A stretch of DNA of 64,000 bases from Burkholderiaceae bacterium (GCA_031291325.1 JARLJG010000050.1:62001-126000), one strand, 5' to 3'. Shown: positions 27,343 to 37,479, counted from the first letter of the stretch. Notes: generated from the letters alone by a model not told the origin. Program-made: numbers and translations.

Positions 27343-28935
27343 TCACCGCATTAACTTGGCCACCGTATCGACGATAGCATCAGCTTGAGCTGGCTTGCCG
27401 TCGGCCATCACCACCTTGTCCGGACGTACCGCAACAATCCATCCCAAAGAAAAATCACCGCAACGAAATGTATTTTCGATATCTTCCCAGACAATGTCGG
27501 ATGAAGATCCAGCTGCACCGATTGTGGTCGTCATGCCACCCAGGCTATGCCAGATTTCCCGCTGCGCAGCCGATAGCTTTGCAAGGGGGTCGATCCCAAT
27601 CCCAACTAGCTGTAAATGTTGCCCAAGCACATCGTCGCTGCGCAAGACCACTCCGGCGCCGTTGCGCAGTCGCCCCTGCACCAGGTGATTGCCGTGCTCA
27701 AAGCGATTGGCTGCTCGCCGTGCGGCAAACAGACCGCGCCTGAAGCGATTCTTGGGTTTGATTTTGATGTCGACGATCAGGCGGCGCAATCCGGGCGTCA
27801 ATGTCATCAAGCGTGCGACGCCGTGCGATACAAATGCCGCCAAGCGATTGCGCGGCATGACCAGCCGCCCCATCCACATGGCGAGCCGGATCATCGCCCA
27901 CGCATGCGGTTGGCGCTCGATGTGATAACTGTCGAGGATGCGCTGATCGGCGCGACCCTGCGTGACCCACGCCAACTTCCAGCCAAGATTGGCGACGTCG
28001 CGCAAGCCGGCGACCAGCCCCTGTCCAATGAAAGGCGGGGTGACATGCGCGGCATCGCCGACCAATAGCGTTCGACCAACGCGGAATTTGGCGGCTGTGC
28101 GCGCGTGAAAGCGATACACGGCCTTGCGTTCGACAATCACCTGATCGAAGTCTGCCCAAGGCTTGAGCAACGCTTTGATGGAATCATCGCGCAACATCTG
28201 CTCCGGGTTTTCATCGGGATGCAACATGAACTCCCAGCGTTGACGCCCGCCAGGGCCGGGTATGTGCGGGGCGGGTCGACGCGGGTCGCACAGGAAGTCG
28301 ATGTGACCAATGTCTTCTGCGACATTGAGCGCATCGACGATCAGCCAGTCTTCCCTGAAACTGCTGCCGTGAAAGCCAAGGCCAAGTGCCCGCCGCACCG
28401 GCGAGCCTGCGCCGTCGGCCCCCACAACAAACTGGGTTCGCAACTGACGCGTGCTGCCATCCGGCAGACGCAGCGAGACCGTGCAACCGTGTTGCGCCTC
28501 CTTCGTCTCCATCCACTCAATCGGCCTGCACACTTGAACCGAGGGATAGCGCGCCAGGCCGTCAAGCAAAGCGTGCTCAAGCTCGGGTTGAAAGAAAGTG
28601 GTCAGCATCGGATGGCCGTCAAGGATGCCGGTGGTGTTCATGCGTGCAAACAGGCCGAAAATCGGGCTGTGCAGGCGCACCTCGGGGATCACCACGCGAG
28701 CAAAGGATGCGTCGTCCAGGCCAACCAGCTGCAGGATGCGCAATGCCTCGTTGTCCAAGGCCATGGCACGCGGCTGCATCTGTATCTCAGGCAGCTTGTC
28801 CATGATCAGGGTGCGCACGCGCATGCGGCCGCACAAGTTCGCCAGCGCGGCGCCGACGGGACCCGCCCCCACGATCAGGACGTCGACATCGTCTGGTAAT
28901 TCCATTGCGATATTTTGAGTAATTTGCGACTCCAT
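27343..28935 (-). CDS. FAD-dependent aromatic-ring monooxygenase (MhpA-like)
   Basis: A 530-residue class A flavoprotein hydroxylase related to 3-(3-hydroxyphenyl)propionate hydroxylase. The FAD dinucleotide fold DVLIVGAGPVGAALANLCG is near the N terminus, the DG-type motif in VVGADGAGSPVRRALG, and the GD motif in LLVGDAAHVTPPFIGQGLVAG. The C-terminal third, with a thioredoxin-like shape, fits MhpA/PheA relatives. ATG at 28935 is chosen; ATG at 28905 is equally possible, and an upstream extension to 29202 looks non-coding. No ring-cleavage gene is adjacent, so the substrate is unknown. It precedes the coiled-coil gene by 187 bases on the same strand. Confidence 0.85.
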   Translation of the reverse strand: MESQITQNIAMELPDDVDVLIVGAGPVGAALANLCGRMRVRTLIMDKLPEIQMQPRAMALDNEALRILQLVGLDDASFARVVIPEVRLHSPIFGLFARMNTTGILDGHPMLTTFFQPELEHALLDGLARYPSVQVCRPIEWMETKEAQHGCTVSLRLPDGSTRQLRTQFVVGADGAGSPVRRALGLGFHGSSFREDWLIVDALNVAEDIGHIDFLCDPRRPAPHIPGPGGRQRWEFMLHPDENPEQMLRDDSIKALLKPWADFDQVIVERKAVYRFHARTAAKFRVGRTLLVGDAAHVTPPFIGQGLVAGLRDVANLGWKLAWVTQGRADQRILDSYHIERQPHAWAMIRLAMWMGRLVMPRNRLAAFVSHGVARLMTLTPGLRRLIVDIKIKPKNRFRRGLFAARRAANRFEHGNHLVQGRLRNGAGVVLRSDDVLGQHLQLVGIGIDPLAKLSAAQREIWHSLGGMTTTIGAAGSSSDIVWEDIENTFRCGDFSLGWIVAVRPDKVVMADGKPAQADAIVDTVAKLMR

Positions 28936-29274
28936 CAAGGAGGAAACAATCGAACTCCCGCTTCGATTGGCAATTTTTAAAAAATATGTCTCCGTGCGCG
29001 ATGCAATATGACCAAGAAACGGAAAATATGGGTAGTTGATCAAATTGCATTGCGCGGCTATGATGCTGCTTATTGAATCAAAGTGCAAGATGAACACCTT
29101 GCGCCCAAGCGCAACCTGCCGATGAATTGTCATGCTCGGTGGACTTCTTTGCCGACAACTGAAAAATCCGTCTCGAAAGATACGACTTGCGTCACTCTTC
29201 ATTTAATGGAATTGGATAATTCTGGCACCTATGAAAATTACCGGCGCGTTTAACTGGCATTGCACTCCACAATC
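28936..29274. other. Divergent intergenic region, monooxygenase / cyclase
   Basis: It holds the start regions of two divergent genes. The leftward frame remains open through it to 29202, but base composition is AT-richer and no ribosome site supports translation. An AGGAGG at 28939-28944 on the plus strand has no start codon in range. I see no clear promoter. Confidence 0.4.
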
Positions 29275-30522
29275 ATGAGCGCCGACATCGAGGATGGATC
29301 CGAATACCTGGTCTTGCGCGACCTCGAGGTAACGCATGAGAGAAGGGTTCGTCTGCTCCTGGTTGTCACCAGCTCTGCCCTGACCCTCATTGGGCTTTGC
29401 GCATTACTGACTTTTTTCATTGATGGGCGTTGGATCAATGGCGTGTTCGCCAGCCCGGTTTTCATCGTTGGTGCTGCCGGTGCAATCCTGACGCAACGCG
29501 GTCAAACCCGTATCGCAGCGTTGTTGATGATTGTCAGTTTGTTTTTGATTTTCTGCGCCATTGCACTCTTTGGAGATGTGCCGACGCCGGGATTGCCGCG
29601 CACCACCCAACTTTCCCTGATTCCCCTGGCGTACGGTTCTTACATAGGACTAAGACGAGAGAGCGCTTGGATCCGGCATGGGTTTTCACTGCTGTGCCTG
29701 AGCGCGGTGGTCTTTTTTTCCTCTACGGACTTTGCCATTGATGTCGGTTTGTTCCTGCCGCGAGGATCGCACACGGTAGTCAATTGGGCCTTCAGCTTGG
29801 GGGCCATGGGCTTGCTTTATCTTATGCTGCATATTTACATGGGCGACGTTGCACGCATCGAGCACTACCTGCACCTGGCGAACAATCGATTTGTATCCCT
29901 GGTGAGCGGGATGTTTCCAAAGATCATTGCCGAGCGCCTTCTGGCGGATCGACAAACCTTTCCAAAGCGCCATGCCAATTGCTCCGTCCTGTTTGCCGAC
30001 ATCGTGGGTTTTACCGGAATAACGGAGCGCATGGAGCCAGAAGCGTTGATCGCCATCCTGTCCGAAGTTTTTTTGCGCTTTGACCGCTGCGTGGAAAAAA
30101 ACGGCCTTACCAAGATAAAAACCATAGGCGATGCGTACATGGTCGCGGCGGGAGTGCCGGAGTCCGATTCGGATCACGCCGCGAAGATGATCGAGTTTGC
30201 GACGCAAATGCTCGATATCGTCAAGGATTTTCAAGACATTGAACTACGCATCGGAATTGCGTCGGGCGGGCTGGTCGCCGGCGTAATCGGCCAATCGCGA
30301 CAGGTCTACGATGTCTGGGGCGATGTCGTGAATCTTGCATCACGCATAGAATCCCTTGGTGCACCGAATCAGATTCAGGTTTGCGAAACCACGTATGCGT
30401 TGGTCAAAGATATGTACGACTTTATCGAGCGATCCGGAATAAGCATCAAAGGGAAGGCCGGCAAGCACAACGTCTATTTGCTAGTTCCGACCGTGGCGCC
30501 TGCGGCGCCGATTCCAAGCTAA
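29275..30522 (+). CDS. Membrane-bound class III adenylate/guanylate cyclase
   Basis: Residues about 25-185 contain five or six membrane segments; residues about 220-390 are a class III cyclase domain. Metal-binding aspartates are in VLFADIVGFTGIT and KTIGDAYMVAAG; the Lys of KIKTIGD and Asp of VYDVWGD suit ATP rather than GTP, and the transition-state Asn/Arg occur in VVNLASRIES. It should therefore make cAMP at the inner membrane. ATG at 29275 is chosen; a TTG at 29260 adds five residues, and neither has a clear ribosome site. The START-domain gene follows after 7 bases. Confidence 0.9.
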   Translation: MSADIEDGSEYLVLRDLEVTHERRVRLLLVVTSSALTLIGLCALLTFFIDGRWINGVFASPVFIVGAAGAILTQRGQTRIAALLMIVSLFLIFCAIALFGDVPTPGLPRTTQLSLIPLAYGSYIGLRRESAWIRHGFSLLCLSAVVFFSSTDFAIDVGLFLPRGSHTVVNWAFSLGAMGLLYLMLHIYMGDVARIEHYLHLANNRFVSLVSGMFPKIIAERLLADRQTFPKRHANCSVLFADIVGFTGITERMEPEALIAILSEVFLRFDRCVEKNGLTKIKTIGDAYMVAAGVPESDSDHAAKMIEFATQMLDIVKDFQDIELRIGIASGGLVAGVIGQSRQVYDVWGDVVNLASRIESLGAPNQIQVCETTYALVKDMYDFIERSGISIKGKAGKHNVYLLVPTVAPAAPIPS

Positions 30523-30529
30523 GGCTTTT

Positions 30530-31324
30530 ATGTTCACGATCACGAATCAAAAGATTGCTGCAATCGCTGCCTTGGTTATCGGCGATATTCGACAGTCGTG
30601 CCGAACGATCGTGCCCGTGTTCGCCTTCGCGCTGTTGGGAGCGTCCAATGCTTTTGCGGAAAGCCGCAGGGAAACCCTGGAAGCAGATCCGTCGAAGTAT
30701 CAATGGAAACTGGAAAGCACCGACGCCAACTGCAAGAGCTATTCCAGCGATGTCGCCGGCAAGCCCTTCATAGCGGCCAAGGTGATTTGCGATATGCCTG
30801 CAAGAATGGAAGTGATCAGCACGATCTTGCGCGATATCAATAACTATCCAAAGTGGATGTCTGGCTGCGAAGCGACCAAAATGCTGAAAGTCGAGGACGA
30901 GGCAACGGATACCTTCGTTTTTTGGTGGCACCACCACATACCGATACTCCAGGACCGCGACACCGTGTTGCGTGTCACCACAACCGCCAACCTGGCAAGG
31001 GGCTATGAACTGATCGACGTGTATTCCACCGAAGACATCAAGTTTGACGCGGGCGAGAATCTGGCGCGCATGAGTTCCGCTTTTACCCCCTTTAAACTGG
31101 AGTGGATCGACCGCGAACATACCCGTGTATCGTGGCTGCTCGACCTTAACGTGGGCGCTGGCGTGCCGCCGCCTGTCGCCAATGCCATCATAAAGCGAAT
31201 TCCATACAAGAGCATGATTGGATTGGCGAAGATGGCGACTGAAAAGACTTACCTGGATGGCGCCAAGACAACCAGATACGCCAAATTGGTTGAAGATGCG
31301 ATCGCGCTGGGTTACGTCAAATAA
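30530..31324 (+). CDS. Exported START/SRPBCC-domain protein
   Basis: A 264-residue lipid-binding-fold protein. The N terminus has a longer-than-usual signal: hydrophobic TIVPVFAFALLGASNAFA with probable cleavage near residue 43. Residues about 55-255 match START-type proteins (YQWKLESTDANCKSYSS, INNYPKWMSGCEATKML, DRDTVLRVTTTANL). Bacterial START proteins are thought to bind hydrophobic ligands; few have known roles. Transcribed with the cyclase. A sensory link between ligand binding and cAMP is possible but unproven. Confidence 0.85.
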   Translation: MFTITNQKIAAIAALVIGDIRQSCRTIVPVFAFALLGASNAFAESRRETLEADPSKYQWKLESTDANCKSYSSDVAGKPFIAAKVICDMPARMEVISTILRDINNYPKWMSGCEATKMLKVEDEATDTFVFWWHHHIPILQDRDTVLRVTTTANLARGYELIDVYSTEDIKFDAGENLARMSSAFTPFKLEWIDREHTRVSWLLDLNVGAGVPPPVANAIIKRIPYKSMIGLAKMATEKTYLDGAKTTRYAKLVEDAIALGYVK

Positions 31325-31362
31325 TATTGCGGCGTTTACCGCAAATCCAAATCAACCACGGA

Positions 31363-31749
31363 TTACGGATTCCCGTTTTTATTCGCCGCGCCGGCGATTT
31401 CCGCCAAAATACTATCGAAGCGATCCATCTTGAACGGCTTGACCAGAAAATAGTTCATGCCTGCGTCCAGGCAGACCTGGATATCCGACAGCGATCCCGA
31501 GGCCGTCAACGCGACGATGGGAACTGCCGCAGCCGGAGATGTCAACGCGCGGATCGCCCTGGTTGCGGCAAGCCCATCCATTTCCGGCATGTGCATATCC
31601 ATCAGCACGATGTCGAACCGCTCGCGCGTAATCAAAGCCGTCGCTTCCAGGCCGTTTTGCGCAACCCGCACCGAATGCCCTGCCTTTTTCAACAAAGCGC
31701 TGGCAACCTTTTGGTTGATCGGATCGTCTTCAGCCAATAATACGTTCAT
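31363..31749 (-). CDS. Stand-alone response-regulator receiver protein
   Basis: A 128-residue single receiver domain: AEDDPINQKVA at the start, phospho-acceptor Asp in IVLMDMHMPEMDG, Thr-Ala in VALTAS and Lys in FLVKPFKMD. The sequence style matches the receiver module of hybrid kinases. ATG at 31749 has GGAG nine bases upstream; a TTG at 31764 is the alternative. It sits 17 bases after astE, so it may be carried on the ast/gdh transcript. No kinase or output domain is nearby; its partner is unknown. Confidence 0.85.
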   Translation of the reverse strand: MNVLLAEDDPINQKVASALLKKAGHSVRVAQNGLEATALITRERFDIVLMDMHMPEMDGLAATRAIRALTSPAAAVPIVALTASGSLSDIQVCLDAGMNYFLVKPFKMDRFDSILAEIAGAANKNGNP

Positions 31750-31766
31750 GCCGGCAATCTCCAATG

Positions 31767-32783
31767 CTATATCTCCCGATTCCGACGCACCACCATCAGC
31801 CCTGCACGCTGCCCGACCCTGACATCCGGGTTGGGGAAAACCACGTATTCGGTCGCAGCGCCAACACTATAGCGGCAAGCGCCATCGGTGGCAATCAGTG
31901 TTCCCGGCTCGAAGGCGGTGAAATTCTGCGTCGCGCGATCGAAATTCAAGCGAAAATCCTCGCTGCGCTTGACGATCTCTTGCGCGACTTGGAATACCTG
32001 CGGCATGACCTTGCGAAACGCCAAGGTACCGCCAGAGCGCAGCATCGTATCGAGCGCCGCCGAGGTAATCGCAAACTGGCTGAGGTCGTTCGCCCCCAGC
32101 ACACCGATCTGCCCCAATTCTGCGGTGCAACTGGCGACCCCAAACTGCGTCGCGGTGTAGGCGCTATAGGTGGGCGCCAATTTCGCATTCAAGATGATGG
32201 CGCCGATGCCGGCGCCGCCCAGCCAGGCCACCAGATTGCGCTTGGCAGTATTGGCGATCACGTCCGGCACGATGGCAAAGGTCGGATAATGCGACTTGCG
32301 GATGGCGGTGTGCAAGTCGAGATGCCATTTTTCTCCACCGCCATCGCCGCCGAAAAACGCCGCCGTCGCCCGCATGATGGCATCGGCCCGTTCGGCCTCC
32401 GCCGCCGCTTGCAAAACACCACGCTCGGACGTGAATAAACGGTTCAGGTCGACTTCCAGGTAGCGCTTGCCTTGCGCAATCGCCGCCAGGTTGCCGACCA
32501 CGACCATCAAATCCGCCTGCAACGCGTGCGGCTCGGCGCTCAACGCATGCAGCAGGTGCGCGAGCATTTCAATCGGCGCGGTTTCGTCGCCATGCACGCC
32601 GACCGACAGCAGCAGGCGCAAACGGCGGGACGCCGGAGTCGGCAAAGCGATTTGCAAGATCCCCTTGGCCGGCAGGCGCACCTGGTACCCGGCGTTGGCG
32701 AAGCTATCCGCGACTTCGGAAAAATCGGCTTCGGCCAATGCCTGCACGTTTGCAGCGTAGTTCATGACAGGCGGCTCAGACAT
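31767..32783 (-). CDS. astE: Succinylglutamate desuccinylase
   Basis: Last step of the arginine succinyltransferase pathway: N-succinylglutamate to glutamate and succinate. The zinc carboxypeptidase-like fold shows the ligand motif VGVHGDETAPIEM and HLDLHTAIRKSHYPTFAIVP, with catalytic Glu in CTAELGQIG. 338 residues from ATG at 32783, which overlaps the end of the glutamate dehydrogenase gene by 8 bases; ATG at 32765 is the alternative. Glutamate made here is the substrate of that upstream-encoded enzyme. The other ast genes lie about 7 kb away on the same strand. Confidence 0.92.
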   Translation of the reverse strand: MSEPPVMNYAANVQALAEADFSEVADSFANAGYQVRLPAKGILQIALPTPASRRLRLLLSVGVHGDETAPIEMLAHLLHALSAEPHALQADLMVVVGNLAAIAQGKRYLEVDLNRLFTSERGVLQAAAEAERADAIMRATAAFFGGDGGGEKWHLDLHTAIRKSHYPTFAIVPDVIANTAKRNLVAWLGGAGIGAIILNAKLAPTYSAYTATQFGVASCTAELGQIGVLGANDLSQFAITSAALDTMLRSGGTLAFRKVMPQVFQVAQEIVKRSEDFRLNFDRATQNFTAFEPGTLIATDGACRYSVGAATEYVVFPNPDVRVGQRAGLMVVRRNREI

Positions 32784-35700
32784 TGGCTGGTGCGCTTGCT
32801 TCCGACAAGGCCCAAACGTCGAGCACGGCAGATTCCAGCGTTGCCAGAGTCGAATCTGCCTGCGCGCTGCCATTGCGCTGCAAGCTGCCGATCACCGCAT
32901 CGACCGCGCCGCCAGTCGGCAATTGCCGCAACACTTGCGCCAATAGACGTTGCTGCGTATGCCGCAGCGATTGCAGCGCGTGGCCGCGCAATGCTTCCTG
33001 CTGCGCGGGAACCGCCAATTGCGTCAGCGTGCGTTCCAGAGCGTCGATGCCGGCACGGCGGCGCAGACCCATGCCGGTCTTGAGGAAATCGGACAAGCTC
33101 AATCCTGCCGGTCGTTCCACCGTCAGCGCGGCAAACAAGAAGTCGGCCATACCCGCGATCGCTTCAACACTGGCGCGCGCCTGATCGAACGCGGACTGCG
33201 CGCCATCGGCGGCGGGCAAGGACAGCAACTGCCGTGCCGACTCGGGGTGACTGAACATCTGCGTCAACTCGTCCAAGCCGCCGGTTGCATTCAATTGCTG
33301 CGCCGGCACCGACAGCACGCCATCGATCACCGCCATTTGCAGCGCACGCGTGCCTGCATCCAGGCTCTTCGACTCTTCACATGGAATTTTCAACGCATCG
33401 GCATCCAGCGTGGCGAACAAGGGCGCCAAATTCAACGCCGCCCATGCTTGCGCCCAAGCCAGGATCACATCGGTTTCGGCGACCCGATGCTTGCGCGCCA
33501 GGCCGGCGATCAACAACGGCCCGCAGCGGTTGATCGATTCGTTGGCCAACACCGTCGCCAGGATCGCATTGGCCAGCGGATGGGCGAGCGCGTCGCGGGT
33601 GGCGACCAGCCCTTGCGGAAAATACGGCGTCAACAGTGTCTTCGACCAGTTGTGCTGCAGCAGGGAAATGGCGCCGAGCACGCGCTTGTAGCGATTTTTC
33701 ACATGCGCGATCACCACCGCCAGTTCCGGCGCAGTCAAGCCGTGGCCCTCGGCTTTGCGCCGCGCCAATTCGGCCACGCTCGGCAATTGCTCCAGCTCGC
33801 GCGAGATCACGCCTTCCGCTTCCAGGCTGGCGATCAGCGCCGCGTAGTCGTCCTGCACTTGCGCGTCGCGCTGCGCCTGCTCTTCGCGCACCAGCAGATG
33901 AGTCTGACTGGTGTTGTCGCGCAAGACCAGCACTTCGATATCGTGCGTGATGTCGTTCAAGATGCGATTGCGCTCGGCTGCCGACAGCAAGTCGGCGTTG
34001 ACTTCGGTATCGAGCCAGATTTTGAGGTTGACTTCGTGGTCCGAGCAATCGACGCCAGCCGAATTGTCGATTGCATCGGTAAAGATATGGCCGCCATTCA
34101 ACGCGAATTCGATGCGGCCCGCTTGCGTCGCCCCCAGGTTGCCGCCTTCGGCCACGACCTTGCAGCGCAACGCGTTGCCGTCCACGCGGATCGCATCGTT
34201 GGCGCGATCCTTGACTTGCGCGTGCGACTCGGTCGAGGCCTTGATATAGGTGCCGATGCCGCCGTTATAGAACAGGTCGACCGGCGCCAGCAGAATCATA
34301 TGCAGCAATTGCTCCGGCGTTGCCGAAGTGGCATCGGTGCCAAGCGCATCGCGCACTTCACCCGACAAGTCGATGCTGCGCACGCTGCGCGGCCAGACGC
34401 CGCCGCCTTTTGAAATCAGCGATTTGTCGTAATCGTCCCACGACGAGCGCGGCAGCGCGAACAGCCGTTGCCGTTCCTGGAACGAGGCGGCGACATCCGG
34501 GTTAGGATCGATAAAGATATGGCGGTGGTCGAAGGCGGCGACCAGCTTCAACTGGCGCGACAGCAACACGCCGTTGCCGAACACATCGCCGGACATGTCG
34601 CCGATGCCGATCATGGTGATCGGCGTGGCGTTCGGATTGACGCCGATTTCATAGAACTGGCGTTTCACCGCTTCCCACGCGCCCTTGGCGGTGATGCCCA
34701 GTTTCTTGTGATCGTAGCCGTTCGAGCCGCCGGACGCGAACGCGTCACCGAGCCAGAAGCCGCGCTGGACTGCGATGCCGTTGGCGATGTCGGAAAAGGT
34801 CGCGGTGCCCTTGTCGGCCGCCACCACCAGGTAAGGGTCGACATCGTCGTAGCAAACTGTTTGCGCGGGCCGCACGATTTCTCCGCGCAGGCGGTTATCG
34901 GTCACGTCCAGCAAGCCGGCGATATACAGGCGGTAAACCGCTTCGCCTTCCGCCGCAATCGCTTCGCGCGTGCCGTCTTTCGGCATCAGCTTGCAGACGA
35001 ATCCGCCCTTGGCCCCAGCCGGCACGATCACCGCATTCTTGACCATCTGCGCCTTGACCAAACCCATCACTTCGGTGCGATAGTCTTCCATCCGGTCCGA
35101 CCAGCGCAAACCGCCGCGCGCGACCGGCCCGCCGCGCAAATGCACGCCCTCGAAACGGCGCGAAAATACGAAGATTTCGCGGTACGGTCGCGGTTCCGGC
35201 AGCAACTGCAATTGGCCGCTGTCGAATTTGAAGATTATCGTGTCGCCGCTTTGCGCATCCTGATAATACGAGGTGCGCAGGGTCGCCAGCATCAGGTCGG
35301 CGATGCTGCGCAAGATGTCTTCGGTATCGGCATGGTTGACGCTGTCCAGATTCTGCCGGAGCGCCTGCAACGCCGCAGTGCCGGCGGCGCGCTGCTCGCT
35401 GCTCGCTGCCGGATTGAAGCGCTGCAGAAAATGCTCGACCAGATTCCTGACGATGGCCGGCTGGTCACGCAGGCAATCGGCGACGTAGCGCAAGCTGAAG
35501 CGGCTGCCGGCCTGCCGCCAATAGCTGGCATAGGCGCGCACCACTTGCACTTGCTTGGGCCGCAAGCCGGCTTCGATCACCAGACCGTTCATGCGACCGT
35601 CTTCCGCCTCGTCGTTGAACAGCGACTCGAACAATTCCTGCGCGGCGTCGGCCACTTGCGGCTGCGCCAGCTTGATGGCGCTTTGCGCGTCGACCGTCAG

Positions 35701-37479
35701 GCAGGTAACGAAATAGCGCAGGTTGCCCAAACCATCGATGACATGGGTTTGCTCGCGGTCGACGGCGACGCCGGCATTGTGCAGCGCCGGCAAAATGTGC
35801 GACAGCGACGGCGCGCTCTTGACCGACAACAGGCGCACGTTGACCGCGCCGCGCCACCCCAACTCGATTTGCACCTTGATCCGTTCCGCTTGCCGGTTGC
35901 CGATCAAGACGCTCAAGTCGTTGAACGCCGTCTGCGGCGCAGTCGCGGCGACGTAGTCAGCCGGCAAATCCGCATACAGCTTGCGCAAGCCCGCGCGCAA
36001 GCCGCCATCGCCAACGCCATCCACCAGCGCATCGAAGGTGCTGTGCCAGCCCTCGATTGCGGCCAGCAGCGGACCGCAGATATCGCCGTCCAAATCCAGA
36101 TTCATCCGCGCGCCCTTGGCAATCAGGTACAAGCGCGCCAGCGGCCCTTCCGCCAGCAGGGTTTGCACGGTCACGTCGGCGGCGCCGGCCAGGTCGCGCA
36201 CGCCTTGCGCCAGCGTATCGGCCAGGCTGGCGCTATAGCGTTCGCGCGGCATATATATCAGCACGTTCAAATGCCGGCCATAGACGTCGCGGCGGGCGAA
36301 TACCTTGGCGCGCGGCTGCTTGTACAAGGCCACCACGCTGCTGCACACGTCGGCCAGCCATTCGAGCGAGGCTTCCAGCACTTCGGTGCGCGGCAGCGAT
36401 TCCAGGATTTCGAGGAATTTCTCGGCACGGAAGCCTTCTTGCCGCACGCCGGCCAGCGTCAATACCTGTTTGATGCGGCCACGCGCAAACGGCAATTGCG
36501 CCAGCGGCGTGGCGGCGGCAGCGCGCGAAAACAAGCCGACGAAGCAATGTTCGCCGACGATCTTGCCGTCCGCGCCCAGGTCGCGCACGCCGATGAAATC
36601 GAGCTGCTGATCCCGATGCAGGGTCGACGCCGCATCGGCCTTGACCACCGACAGCGCATGCGTGCGTTTGCCCAGCGTTTCGTAATCTTCCGGGATGCCG
36701 GCCAGACAGGTGTCGTACACCGGATGCTGCGGGTCGCGCAGCACACCGATGCGGCTAGTCAAATCGCGCACCAATTTTCCTTCGCCCGGCACGGCCCGGT
36801 AATACGCGTAGCCGAACGGCTCGAATCCGCCGTGCCCGGCCCACTCCAAAAATGCGGCGACTTCCGCGCCGTCGGCCAGCGCCGCCTGCGCACCTTTGGC
36901 CACGCTGGAAATTTTATCGACAATCGCCGCCACATCGCGGCGCACCACCGCCGCATCGCCGGCAACCATGCGCACGCTCTCGATCAAGGCCGCCAGATCG
37001 GGGGCCGCCAACTCTTCCGACAACAAGCACAATACATAGGATTCCAGCGGATCGGCGCCGTCGCCGGCCCGCGTCACCTGGAGGATGCTGCCATCGGGCG
37101 CGCGGCGCACCGATAGCACAGCGTTCAATACCGCGCGCGACGCGACGCGCTGGCGGCGCATCGCCATGACGATCGAATCGACCAGAAAGGGCATGTCGGG
37201 ATTGACAATCAACAAGGCAGTGGCGCCGACATTGCGGCTGCCGACATAGCGCAAGGCGCCCACGCGGCAACCATTCGGCGCGCCTGCGGCCAGTTCCGAA
37301 AAACCCTGCTGCAATACCGCCGCCAGGCTGTCCGGCGTGATGCCGGCCAAATCCTCTTCTTCCAGCGATTCCAGCCACGCCTCGATCAGCGCCGCCAGCG
37401 GCGATGGCTCGCCTGTCGCGGCCCTGGTCCGCACCAAATCCAATGTCTGCTTGCGCAGGTCTGCTGCTTGTTGTTTCAT
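32776..37479 (-). CDS. gdhB: Large NAD-dependent glutamate dehydrogenase
   Basis: Oxidises glutamate to 2-oxoglutarate and ammonia with NAD. At 1567 residues it belongs to the ~180-kDa bacterial class. The N-terminal regulatory half has ACT-like segments; the central catalytic part contains LRGGPVARGGLRWSDRMEDY, KGGFVCKLMP (catalytic Lys region) and IGDMSGDVFGNGVLLS (NAD fold). ATG at 37479 has TTGGAG six bases upstream, so it is preferred to a TTG at 37491. Its stop overlaps astE, indicating coupling to arginine degradation. The gene symbol varies between species. Confidence 0.94.
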   Translation of the reverse strand: MKQQAADLRKQTLDLVRTRAATGEPSPLAALIEAWLESLEEEDLAGITPDSLAAVLQQGFSELAAGAPNGCRVGALRYVGSRNVGATALLIVNPDMPFLVDSIVMAMRRQRVASRAVLNAVLSVRRAPDGSILQVTRAGDGADPLESYVLCLLSEELAAPDLAALIESVRMVAGDAAVVRRDVAAIVDKISSVAKGAQAALADGAEVAAFLEWAGHGGFEPFGYAYYRAVPGEGKLVRDLTSRIGVLRDPQHPVYDTCLAGIPEDYETLGKRTHALSVVKADAASTLHRDQQLDFIGVRDLGADGKIVGEHCFVGLFSRAAAATPLAQLPFARGRIKQVLTLAGVRQEGFRAEKFLEILESLPRTEVLEASLEWLADVCSSVVALYKQPRAKVFARRDVYGRHLNVLIYMPRERYSASLADTLAQGVRDLAGAADVTVQTLLAEGPLARLYLIAKGARMNLDLDGDICGPLLAAIEGWHSTFDALVDGVGDGGLRAGLRKLYADLPADYVAATAPQTAFNDLSVLIGNRQAERIKVQIELGWRGAVNVRLLSVKSAPSLSHILPALHNAGVAVDREQTHVIDGLGNLRYFVTCLTVDAQSAIKLAQPQVADAAQELFESLFNDEAEDGRMNGLVIEAGLRPKQVQVVRAYASYWRQAGSRFSLRYVADCLRDQPAIVRNLVEHFLQRFNPAASSEQRAAGTAALQALRQNLDSVNHADTEDILRSIADLMLATLRTSYYQDAQSGDTIIFKFDSGQLQLLPEPRPYREIFVFSRRFEGVHLRGGPVARGGLRWSDRMEDYRTEVMGLVKAQMVKNAVIVPAGAKGGFVCKLMPKDGTREAIAAEGEAVYRLYIAGLLDVTDNRLRGEIVRPAQTVCYDDVDPYLVVAADKGTATFSDIANGIAVQRGFWLGDAFASGGSNGYDHKKLGITAKGAWEAVKRQFYEIGVNPNATPITMIGIGDMSGDVFGNGVLLSRQLKLVAAFDHRHIFIDPNPDVAASFQERQRLFALPRSSWDDYDKSLISKGGGVWPRSVRSIDLSGEVRDALGTDATSATPEQLLHMILLAPVDLFYNGGIGTYIKASTESHAQVKDRANDAIRVDGNALRCKVVAEGGNLGATQAGRIEFALNGGHIFTDAIDNSAGVDCSDHEVNLKIWLDTEVNADLLSAAERNRILNDITHDIEVLVLRDNTSQTHLLVREEQAQRDAQVQDDYAALIASLEAEGVISRELEQLPSVAELARRKAEGHGLTAPELAVVIAHVKNRYKRVLGAISLLQHNWSKTLLTPYFPQGLVATRDALAHPLANAILATVLANESINRCGPLLIAGLARKHRVAETDVILAWAQAWAALNLAPLFATLDADALKIPCEESKSLDAGTRALQMAVIDGVLSVPAQQLNATGGLDELTQMFSHPESARQLLSLPAADGAQSAFDQARASVEAIAGMADFLFAALTVERPAGLSLSDFLKTGMGLRRRAGIDALERTLTQLAVPAQQEALRGHALQSLRHTQQRLLAQVLRQLPTGGAVDAVIGSLQRNGSAQADSTLATLESAVLDVWALSEASAPANV

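Noticed and set aside
28936-29202. 89-residue N-terminal extension of the FAD monooxygenase
   Set aside because: The FAD fold normally starts within 20 residues of the N terminus; the extra stretch is not conserved-looking and is AT-richer.
34468-37116. 882-codon open frame antisense to gdhB
   Set aside because: The gdhB frame has full-length family similarity; the opposite frame is an Arg/Gln/His-rich shadow typical of GC-rich coding DNA.
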